A DNA stretch of 64,000 nt from Albugo candida (Eukaryota > Oomycota > Peronosporomycetes > Albuginales), in assembly GCA_040437565.1 (NCBI GenBank), contig JBDOQK010000055.1, positions 124,001-188,000 of the forward strand, in the 5' to 3' direction. Both the position numbers and the translations under genes were made by a program. Below are positions 38,726 to 49,200 of the stretch, in pieces; within the stretch, counting starts at the first letter, position 1; each line of letters starts with the position of its first letter. Below the pieces are notes generated by a model. That model did no database searches. It saw only the letters and a program-made list of their open reading frames with translations, and was not told the DNA's origin.

Positions 38726-38745
38726 GTAGTACCGTATTTCGAAAA

Positions 38746-39317
38746 ATGGAGCAATTGCTATCGCAGTTGCGTCAAGGTAAGCATGCACCCCATTCAAGTT
38801 CAACGCTAAGAGCTCACTTCAGAGGCTTCTCTGAGCGATGTGGTAAGACCCTTGAAGCTACAAAGTCTCAAGGCGAAACATGCCTTGTTGATGCACCCTC
38901 ACAAAGCTCTACACATCCGAATCGAGCGACTGGACGGCTCATCTATTGGTGAGATTTTGATCGAATGCTTTGGCGTCCACCAACAAAATGTAAATAGATA
39001 TTGCTGTACCACGAAAATGCTCTTTTTATCAGCTTCGACAGCTCATTCAGTCGAGATATGCGGAAGATGATAGAAAAAGTCACATTTCATGGTAAGCAAG
39101 CTTATTCATATCTTTTGACGCAAACCAATTTAGCGCACATAGGCGATATATATGGAAGAGATATTCAATTCAAATGGATGCATCGGATCAATTTTCAGCA
39201 TTATTTACAAAGTGCTCTGAAAAGATTGTCACAAAATTTGGTGTGAAAGAAGGAACGACTTTACACTTTGTACGATTGTGTAGAAATCAGAATGCGAAGC
39301 CGAAATTTTCGTTCTGA
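38746..39317 (+). CDS. U11/U12 snRNP 25 kDa-like protein (minor spliceosome)
   Basis: Likely orthologue of SNRNP25, a ubiquitin-fold subunit of the U11/U12 di-snRNP that recognises minor (U12-type) introns. Exons 38746-38776, 38823-38989, 39033-39091 and 39134-39317 join across introns of 46, 43 and 42 nt, giving 146 residues (human 132). Family-like positions are LSDV near the start, LHIRIERLDGSSI in the first beta strands, LRQLIQSRY in the helix, SHIS followed by YIWKRYSI (human SHISW then YVWRTYHL) and VKEGTTLHFVRL near the end. No homology search was possible, and the family is short and divergent. If correct, the species keeps a minor spliceosome. Confidence 0.75.
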
Positions 39318-42300
39318 GAGTGCATACTCTCTGCTCACGTTACTTCTTGGACGTATCCATCAGGCATTGCGTCTTCCTTGGCAACNNNNNNNNNNNNNNN
39401 NNNNNNNNNNNNNNNNNNNNNNNNNNNNNNNNNNNNNNNNNNNNNNNNNNNNNNNNNNNNNNNNNNNNNNNNNNNNNNNNNNNNNGCATATATGGATAGC
39501 GTATACGTACGTTGTCGCGAGAAAATGTGTAAAGATGGTCGCGGCCGTATTGAGAATTTGTTTTGCTTCTTGGTTGACTACGGTTTTTTCAGGTAGCGAT
39601 CTCTTCAGAACTCTTGCTGTGATGCTACTTGGGTGTTCCATTCTAATACAAGGGCCTGGACCTCTATAAAGCTGCTTAGAGTGACTGCCCAGTGATAGAT
39701 GTTATTTCCTACAATCAATCTAAATGCAGGATCCCAACCAGGATGTCGCTAATACAGATCAACGACTAATAGTCAAGAAAAGATCAATAAGTCTACTCTA
39801 TTGATATGGACTTATTTGAGAAAATCTTTTTTTAGAAATAGAGTGAGATTTGAGACTACTATCTCAGCATTCAAGCATGTCCTTTTCCACCAAGGTGAAA
39901 GATAAGCTACAACTTTTAAATGTTGGCGATAATGATGTACTTGCTTTTACAACCAAAGGCAGGCAAAAGTTCGTCTGTCATGTATCCGACCTTGCTAGAA
40001 TTCCGGGCAGAAAGAGCTGTAGCTTTATTAAATTGAGAATACTATTTTTTCGCTTCGTGTACGGATTGTGTTTCTCCTCAGATATCTTGGCTGCTGATCT
40101 TGATAATCCGATCCTAGTTGACCTGATATGAACTCATAAAGACTAGCGACTACACTTAAAAATTGTAAAAGATGCCGTTCCCTATTATACTCTTAAGACT
40201 TACTTCACTTTCTCAACTTGGCTTAATGCCAAGTAAAGGTGCTTCACATATGAATTGTTTGGAATGGTAGCATCTTGATTTATTTCTCAAAAATCGATTG
40301 ACGTGTGTGGCATACAACCGAAATGTAAGAATCACTGTGTTCATTATGGCAAAATTCCGGAAACTCTACTTTCGTCTTCATGGAAAAAGTGGAAATTCTC
40401 GTTTTAGTTTCATGAAATTTCAGCTCCACTAGCTACCACATTGATACGAATTGACGGCAATTTGTAATCAAACAGATGCTATAAGTGTATCATTCGGTGC
40501 TACCTGACGAAACATAAGTTCTGCGTTTACCATACCAGAGCTTACAGAAAATGTCCATTATCTTTCTCGCGTAGAGTGTGGTCAAAGCTCGGACGGATAA
40601 GGTGATTTCATTTTTGCCCTGTATCTCTCTAATATCAGCTTTTTCCTATGTGAATAGCCCGGAAGAACAACAGGGAAAGGCGTAATACTTCACCGTGCAA
40701 TCTTGCGACACATGACGCTTTAGCCCAATCTATGCGAGCCATGCCAAGAATAGAGAAACCGATTCTTCAAAGTTTAGTACTTTGATTGGATTCTCCCAGA
40801 AAGGAGAGTATCTCGACATTGCCGTTATGACTGCTTGCTTAGTTCTATGAGAGCTTAACAGTATGTGTCTGGCAATTATGGCTGTCTAGCTCTTCAATGA
40901 TAGATTATAAGCAAATTTAAATTCAAAGAAAAGCAATTAGCACTGTATTATTTGAGATTTGAGCATTGTTCACTCGAAAGCAATGATGCGGCATCACATT
41001 ACAACCACCGTTCCTTCAAATAAAAGAAGATGCAGTGGCACTATAAGTTGTCGGTAAATTGAGGAAAGCTCTACCGCTGGTATGATCTGTCCAGCACCAT
41101 AGCCTAATTTACAAAAGCTCATGTTGCCTCAACACACCGCGGCGAACATATCGATGGACTTGCGAGGGAGTCATAACTGCAAGGAATGTGGTCTCTCTCT
41201 TCTCCAATTATTCACTGAATCTGAAGTAAAATAGAATGTCGTAACGAATCAATTGATATAAAAACAAATTTTATTGTTTTGAGCAGTATGTATTCTTGTT
41301 TGAAAGGCGCTTTATTTTGCATAACACTCAGCAAGCAAAAGCAAACGTACTCTACGGATCAACCGGGCCCTGGATCTTGGACTGTCTCCATAACGGGGCG
41401 TATATATTTCCAGGAGTTTGTAGTCGTAGGGAAACAATTCGAGAGAGTACAGGAACTGAAGATGATAGAGGGACAAAGTGTCGACATCATTGCGGCTGGG
41501 GGGGGCTTAGGAACTTTGTGAGAACTTCATATATGAAACGATCTGAATGGTCTTGGCTGATCAGATGCAACGACACAACGACATGCTCAATATATTGATT
41601 TACTGTCGTGTTACACTGTTTGAAAGATGGCTTCTTCTGAGTGCAGTCAATCATCGACTTCTTGAAGTTGTTTATTTTGGCATTAAGCGGCAAGCGATGA
41701 CGAACTTGTGTCGGTAGAAATTTTAACGGTACAGCTTCGAAGTCCAGATGCTTTACTTCATCTGGCCATAGATTGCGTTCTGATTTAATCACTTCCAGAT
41801 AATTTACTAGGAAGAGACCCGCAGGAATAAGTTTCAATTTGTAATGAATAATGAACCATCTGTTGGGTTTGAGGAGATCGGAAAAGCAGATAGCAGAATA
41901 AATCGTGTAGTCTGCGAGTGCAGACATTCAGGTGCCGAAGTTTGTGCTTTTTTTTCAGCTGGCAATTAGTCAAGTGTTACCATAGGGTAGTCTAAACTTT
42001 GTTAGCTTAGTCTTAGCCTCTACCCGGACCTTGGATGTGAAGGCATTTTTTGCGTCATCCTGGCCAAGGAGCATGTTACACGTGTTTTCATTATGTCTGA
42101 GTAAGAGCCACCTGCTTTTAATTTAACAAGTCATGGTGGTCTGCGCTTGTCCCCGGTCGTATCACTTACGTCATCGACAAATGCTCGGCGAGCATGGTTG
42201 ATGAGTCACAGATCCAAAAGTTGAACTAGAAATAATGTCGAATTTGCAACCCTCCTTTTTATGACTGTGCTGTAGAAAATGCCACCTTTCTTTTGCTTGC

Positions 42301-42490
42301 TACAGGTGCCATGAATCATGCACAATCACTACAAATGTGTCTTTGCTGCATACTGGAATACGGGTATTATGAGCTTGCCGCTGCCACTGTTTCTAACAAG
42401 GTTGAGCTTACTAGATCTGTCGATGTATTTGAAAACTGATAATCTTGATTATAAATTTTCATTTAACATGTTTCTTGGAAAATCTTATCA
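39318..42490. other. Gene-poor region with weak candidates only
   Basis: A true 100-N gap (39386-39485) has no repeated flanks. Just after it a short frame on the plus strand contains GRIENLFCFLVDYGF, which looks like the core of a Tudor-type domain but is too short to call. A frame at 39850-40131 (plus) and one of 146 codons at 41927-41487 (minus) have no recognisable family. Otherwise the stretch is AT-rich and featureless. Confidence 0.45.
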
Positions 42491-42493
42491 AAT

Positions 42494-43249
42494 TGAATGG
42501 GTGTTGATATCCGACAACTTTTTTTTGAATTACAACATGCCTAGTTAGATTATTACTCACAACTTTTTCTTTTTTGCAAAATACATAAATGATTTTACAT
42601 TGCTAAGTAATTACATCCATACGCTTTCTAAATTGTTGCTCCAACAACTTCAATCGAGAATTATTTGTGATTGACCAACACACAGAACGTTTCAACTGTG
42701 ATAGGCTAATACATGTGACAATTTCCATTTGACACATAGCATTTGAGCATCAGACACAGGGAAATTGTAGATGCAGCAATTGCGGAAAAATCGGCCATAA
42801 CAAGCGGTCTTGCAGAATTCCGGTTACAATTCAGGACAAGCTTTATTAAAAAAATTGGACGCATTATAGCTCAACGAAATGGCAATGAATCGTATATTGA
42901 TGATGAGTGCTTAGCTCAGTTGAAGGTATCTGTATCTACTAGAATTAGCCTTAGACGTAAATGACCTATTAGTTAGGAATGTCAAGTTAAATGTTTTTCA
43001 AAAAAGTTGTTGTGGGAGTAATAATTTAAGTAGGCATGACGTAATCCAAATTAAGAAATAAATGCAATTGAAAAAAAAGCTGTCGGGATATCAACACCCA
43101 TCATTTATTGTGACAAAAAGTTGTGGGAGTAATAATTTGAGTAGGGCATGACGTGACCTAATTGAAAGTTGTCGGGATATCAATACCCATTATGTTGTGA
43201 CAAAAAAGTTGTGGGAGTGATAATTCAAGTAGACATGATGTAATTTAAA
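42494..43249 (+). mobile_element. Mutator-like DNA element remnant with repeated terminal arm
   Basis: The segment 42494-42575 contains an arm (GGGTGTTGATATCC, then a T run, then ATTATTACTCACAACT) whose reverse complement recurs at 43001-43114 (GTTGTGGGAGTAATAATTT, then GTCGGGATATCAACACCC). These are terminal inverted repeats. Between them, one plus-strand frame at about 42767-42825 encodes a CCHC zinc knuckle (CSNCGKIGHNKRSC), the type found near the C terminus of Mutator-like transposases. The right arm is present in tandem: copy 1 at 43001-43114, copy 2 at 43115-43201, copy 3 starting at 43202. The transposase core is missing, so this is a deleted, non-autonomous copy. Confidence 0.65.
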
Positions 43250-45984
43250 GGAACCCGGTATAGCCGCACACACTTTTTGGTATAGCCGCAGCCCCTAGCT
43301 TATTTGAGAACACCGGTATCGTTACACCCTCTAATATCCTTGATAAATGAGAACCGGTATCGACACACTCGCTTTTTTCAAATTCGCTATATGCACCTAT
43401 TTACATTGCTATAAGTACGCTAAAGTAAATACCCTGTCCTCACTATGCCAATTGCGTCACCCCCGGGACACACCTATGAGACCTATGAGATTGTGGAAGA
43501 GGCAGTACAAACCTTTGCGTGGCAAGAAGGCTAACCAACAAAGAAAGGCCTCACAAAGGCCGAAGAGTACGGAAGTACCAGGAAGGTGTGGCTTGTTTGC
43601 ATCCACGGTGGTCGTTACAAAATCAAAGGCACGAGGATCCGCCAAACATCAACGCGGCTTCTAATGTGCCCAAGGTTAGTCACCATTAGCGCCAACTGAG
43701 TCAAAATTCTGTTCAAGAATGGCGAGAGAGTGTGGTCGTTACAACTCACAATCATGAGGCAGCAGAGAATCTTGCAGCATTCCCAGAATCCAGGGTATTG
43801 AACCAGGTGCAGAAGCAGTAAATTCTGGACCTGACAAAAGGTGAAGCGCCTCCTCGGTTGATTTTGAGTACGATGAAGAGGTCTGATCCTGCTTTTCTTG
43901 CCACCGGGCAAGACATTTAGAATGTTCGAAAACGTGGACGAGTGGAGTTTCTCCTTGGTCGTAGCCCTCTTCAAGAATTGCTGGACACACTAGAGGAAAG
44001 TGCCATTAGGCATGAGCTTGATCGGGAACCCTTATCGGGTCAAATAACTCTCTTCTTGATTGCACCTAAGCCTTGCATCTCGACAGACAATGATTTTTCT
44101 TCGTGTAAAGTTCTTAAAGCAGATTAGACATACAAAACCAACAGGTGAGTAAAATGCTTTCCAATTAATCTTTCCCAACATCAACTAACAGCAGAAAAAA
44201 TCTCCAGGTTTCAAATGCCATTGCTCCATGTCATGGTTGTGGCATGCACAAACCAGTCATATTCCCTTTGCTATGTTTTCTTGCGACACGAATCAGAAGA
44301 TGATTACATTTGGGCACTTCGGCAAATGAGGATAGTTTTTTAAGATAGAATCACTGGTCCGATTGTCATTGTCACTGACAGAGAATTGGCATTGATGGCT
44401 GCAATCTCACGGGTTCTACCAGAAGCGAAGAATCTGCTTTGCATATGGCATATTAATAAGAATGTCCTGGCAAACGCTAAAAAGCACTTTGCAAATGACG
44501 AAGACTGGAACAAATTTTTCACAAAGTGGTACGGATTGTACTGCTCATCCACTGAACAGGATTTCGAANNNNNNNNNNNNNNNNNNNNNNNNNNNNNNNN
44601 NNNNNNNNNNNNNNNNNNNNNNNNNNNNNNNNNNNNNNNNNNNNNNNNNNNNNNNNNNNNNNNNNNNNGAGAATTGGCATTGATGGCTGCAATCTCACGG
44701 GTTCTACCAGAAGCGAAGAATCTGCTTTGCATATGGCATATTAATAAGAATGTCCTGGCAAACGCTAAAAAGCACTTTGCAAATGACGAAGACTGAAACG
44801 AATTTCTCAAAAAGTGGTACGGATTGTGCTTCTCATCCACTAAACAGGAGTTCGAAGGGAATTGGGTGCTCCTCAAAAAAATGCTATTGATGAGACTGGC
44901 TATGCGTATTTACATTCCACATGGATTCCGCACAAGGAAAAATTCATCCTTGCCTGGACCAAAAAAGTCAAGCATTTTCGGCATTTAGCTACATCTCGCG
45001 TTGAAGGCGGACATGCAGCCTTGAAGAAATAGCTTGCAGTATCAACAGGGGAATTGGCAGAAGTTTATGACAAATTGGTTCTCGCAACTTAACAGCAGCG
45101 CCAAGGAATAAGTCAAAAAGTTGCATACTATCTTTCACACATTATCGTTCGCCTTAGTGGGAGCTTCTGAACAACTGTGAATAGAAAGATTTCACATTAT
45201 GGATTGAATGAAGTATGTAACATTAGTGTATGTATATAGTTGTGTACAGTACTGGCAAGATATGCACTGACCATATTTTGTTTTCTATAGGTCTTCAAGC
45301 AGTACCAATAGGCACTATCGATGGAGAACAATGAAAAGTGCACTAGAACATTCACGAGCACTAAACGATTGGCGTGCTCTCATGCTATCAAAATGCTGCA
45401 AAAGACGGGGTCAATATTGCATGAAGCTCATTTTCATGAGCACTGGTGGCTTCAAAGGCCTGTACATCCCAAACTGCATCATGCAATGCCATTTCAGAAA
45501 AAACCAAGCTTTTCGGACATTATGAAAAAGTTGTAAGATTGTCATTTAGACCTGCCGCCACACAAGCAGCGCCTTTTTGAGCAGGACCTCGATTGCCTTG
45601 CATCTGTTCCAAGCCCAGGGTAAATGATGCTGCCACATTGGCGCCACGAGGACGGCCGAAAGGGTCAACGAGTATCAAACGAGATCTGTCCGCATTTGAG
45701 TACGTTGAGAGGGAGGGGCAGAAACTGCCAAAACGAAGATGCGGGGCCTGCAACCAAGAAGGTCACAGCAAGCGCCCATGTCCACAACCCAAAATTAACA
45801 AAACATATCTGTAATAATCCAGGGTGTGGCGATACGGTTTCCTAATTTAATTTTAAATTAGGGGATTTAGCGATTGTGCCGATACCGGTTCTCATTTATC
45901 AAGGATATTTAGAGGGTGTAACGATATCGGTGAAGTTAGGTATGTGGCTGTACCAAAAAAGGGTGTGTGGCTATACCGGGCTCC
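43250..45984 (+). mobile_element. Mutator-like (MULE) transposon with TIRs and 8-bp target duplication
   Basis: Inverted ends are clear: the left end starts GGAACCCGGTATAGCC and the right end, read in reverse, starts GGAGCCCGGTATAGCC, with similarity continuing for about 120 bp (including CCTTGATAAATGAGAACCGG on both sides). AATTTAAA flanks both ends (43242-43249 and 45985-45992) as a target duplication. Inside, plus-strand pieces encode a FAR1-like N-terminal region (about 43480-43660), the MULE catalytic segment (LCIWHINKNVLANAKKHF), a TSRVEGGHAALKK segment and a C-terminal CCHC knuckle (CGACNQEGHSKRPCP). Stops and frame changes show it is not functional. A gap lies inside. The element interrupts the third arm copy of the neighbouring remnant. 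Confidence 0.85.
44381..44856 (+). repeat. Diverged duplicate of MULE transposase segment at a gap
   Basis: Bases 44381-44568 and 44669-44856 flank the 100-N gap 44569-44668. The first 116 positions match, but the last 72 differ at about eight sites, one of which turns TGG into TGA in the right copy. Unlike the exact overlaps elsewhere, this may be two different transposon copies joined by the assembler. Confidence 0.7.
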
Positions 45985-46155
45985 AATTTAAAATAAAAAA
46001 TAAAAATGTAATGAAAAAATGTTGTCGGGATATCAATATCCTTACATATATTCAATGTTGAAGGAAGGTAATCTTCGTCGTTGGAGCACTTCTTGTTGCA
46101 TTTCTACTTTTGAAGAAGAAACCTATCGTTTCGATGATCCTCACAGGATAGTGTA

Positions 46156-46254
46156 ATGCAAAGGAGTATATCTAGAAGAAGGTTAAACGGAACAAATGAG
46201 GCACCTGTTGATATGGAAGTTCTTAAAAGCACTCACTTTCCATGCTCCCGCAAG
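46156..46254 (+). CDS. Possible first exon of a small interrupted host gene
   Basis: A 33-codon frame (MQRSISRRRLNGTNEAPV at its start) ends in CGC AAG followed by GTAAGT, a good intron donor. The Ty3-type element begins within that donor, and its flanking duplication GTAAG is the donor itself. On the far side, GTAAG is followed within about 33 nt by an acceptor-like AGAG and an open frame (52229-52384) in matching phase. The product would be 84 residues with no family I recognise. Confidence 0.33.
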
Positions 46255-46259
46255 GTAAG

Positions 46260-49200
46260 TGTTGTAAGTCCGCACTCACAAAGGCAGTTTCGCCGCTCTT
46301 CTTCACACGGCTCCCGTGTAGTGTATTACTCAGTGTCTTTTTATTGGGTGAAAACAGTCTACCTATCCCGCGTCCACTCCGTGTTATTCCGTAAACCCAC
46401 CAAGTACTTATACCCGGATTTCCTTCCGGACCCAACACTTCCTCCAAAAGATGACTTCAACTCGTTGATGATGGCTTTAATGACTGGTTTTCCTGGAGGC
46501 GAGATGCACACGGCCGAAGCGCCGAGGGACATCTTCGTTCAATTGGGTAACGAAATCCCAATTGTTTTCACTTTCATCTAGACCAAGCCACTACACCAGC
46601 ACGTCATGGCTGTGAGACTTCCTTTTCGGACGACAGGCGCGAAACTCTTTCATCACGTGACCTTAAGTATTGTGAGCTACATGAGCCAGCAGGTCACCTT
46701 CAACTTTCAATTCTTGTCCGCATAAAGTTTCAGACGACTAGCATGGGCTTCGCGCTCCTCGCCAGTGATAAGATTTCGCACTGTAAAATTCCAGTTTGAG
46801 CTGGGTCGCGTCACTGTCGCGGGCACGTTCCAGCGAGCACGTCTTCCAGACTTCAGTGTACAAAACATAGTCACCAATACTGAATTGTGCCATTTTGAGT
46901 CCACTCCGACCATTCCGACGAGCACGCTCCGCATTTCGACGCTGGTCGCACGTTGAAGGCATGGATTTGTGCATATTCACCACGCTATCCCGAAGGTCTT
47001 CGAATTCGAGGACTTGCAACTCCTGAATACGTTTTAACGTCATGGTCGGGAATGAACAGCTAGGTAACGTGATAGCCTTGGCTGGATTGCAGCGCCCCAT
47101 CCCCGTCATTACCTACACCGGCGCTTCACCTCCTATGAACGGCGACACAGACTGGTTTAGAACGTATTGCACCGAGAAAACCAGGCGTGGCCAGTCACGA
47201 AGTGGAATGCGTAATTCACTCGCGAGGGCACGAAAAACACGAAGGAGCTCTTTTTTTACCACTTCTTTTGCCCAAGGATAGCGTGCAGCCGTGAAGTGAT
47301 GTTAGGCTCTTAGGGAATGTCGAAGGTCCTCGATCGTCGGATTTTTGAAATGTGATCCTTGATCGCTTACCAGCGGCTTTAAGCCACACATACTTCGAGG
47401 CTTCGTCTTTAGCCATTAGAATGTAGCGCTGTCTCGTAGTTGAATTCCCAATATACACATAGTCTCAGTGTAATGAATCGTTCGGCTTCGTACCATGGAG
47501 CCCTTCTCCAAGAACTCGAAGAACTGTTCCTTCCGTACCACTACAGTGAAAACATTGCCTTACAAACAGCTGAACATCTTGCTTCAATGTTTTTCAATTG
47601 TAAACTTCGGCCACATTGTGAGTCGTCACATCGACTACGCTATGGCAACCAATTCCAAGATGGGCCACGACACACAGTCTGACCTGAAGCTCGGACGCCT
47701 CGTCTGTGGTCCATATTTTCCCGGATTCCGTACGGTTCACGCCATCAGGCTGTTGACGTGGCTGCTTGCTGAGCTTTCACGATGCCACCAATGCTCGGCG
47801 ATACAGATTTCGATTCCAAAGGTGGGTAGATCGCGCAGACTGTTTGCACGGGCGAGCCCCATATGATAGAATATCCGCCCAGATATTTTCTACTCCTGCG
47901 ATGTCGTGAATTTCATACTGATGTGCCATTAGAAAGATCGCCCACCGCTGCAACTTTTCGGCCGTATATTTCGGTACACCTGCGATGATACTATGAAGGT
48001 TGAATATATACCTCAGCTTCCGATGATCAGTATTCAAATTGAATCCCCTTGGGCAGTGCATCAAGTAGTCGGCACGGCGAAACGTTTCCACAATCGTGTA
48101 GGCGTCTTTTTCCACAATTACTCACTTCATGTCAGCGCTACTGAAGGTGCCACTCAAAAACATTCAAAGACTGATGATCTTGATCGTCCAAGATTTTTTT
48201 ATGTCTTCTTTCGGAACTTGAGTAATGACTGTCCCAAATGACGATCCGAGGCATCCGTGAACACGCAAAGCTGTTTGACTATGTCCAGGTGGGATAACTC
48301 CACTGATTTCGATAATGCCTACTTTGCAAGTTCGAGGCAGTGTTCTTCGTTTTCGGTCCAGCCTATTTTATCCATACTGACTCTCTTGACTTGGGAACTA
48401 TTCAGAACTCCGGTTACCTTGTACGCTCGCTCCATGGCATCTGTTAGTGTTACCACTATGCGGTTGTAGCCTGAAATTGAAGAATGCATCCATCCCAAAC
48501 CACACGAAAACTGTTGTAACTCTTGCCAATTTGCTTGGGAGGAGAGATTTACCAAGGCAGAGATACGCTCCAGATCATGTTTCATACCATTTCCACTGAG
48601 AATGAGGCCGCACCATTTTGCTTCCTGCTGAAAAAAACTGCATTTGCTCGGGTTCAACTTCAAACGCTTCGTTTCGCATACTATGAGCGTTTTTTCCAAT
48701 AATATCAGCAGCTTTGGCTCAGTTGAAGGTGCCCATATTACTTGAATTAGACTAAACTGACTTCTCTAGTTGCCTAGGCTAGCTTAAATAACATATATAC
48801 ATATAAGAAACGTTTCGTGAAATACCTGTGGGAGTTGATATTATTTCCTCGTTGTTGCCTGCGGTGCGGTAGCGTTCACCACTACAGTACGAGAGTGTGT
48901 CCATTGTGTAACGGATAAATGTTGAAAGTTGTAAAACTTGTGAAAAAATGGTCCAAAAGTACCGTGTGTTGGATAATGGTCCAAAAGTACCGTGGTTTGC
49001 AGACTGGTGTGCGCCACACTAGGCGGAACAATGCCATCCAACTAGGACTAGGATCTGAGTTGCACTTGCATTTTGACTTGTCTGTGTCGTACCCACAGTA
49101 ATGATCCTCGGCTTCTGATAAACCCACCGNNNNNNNNNNNNNNNNNNNNNNNNNNNNNNNNNNNNNNNNNNNNNNNNNNNNNNNNNNNNNNNNNNNNNNN

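Noticed and set aside
41487-41927. A 146-codon minus-strand frame as a confident gene
   Set aside because: It is open but has no recognisable motif or splice partner and lies in featureless AT-rich DNA; mentioned only as a weak candidate.
43001-43201. CRISPR-like array of short repeats
   Set aside because: The repeats are copies of a transposon arm, vary in length and sequence, and lie in a eukaryotic genome.
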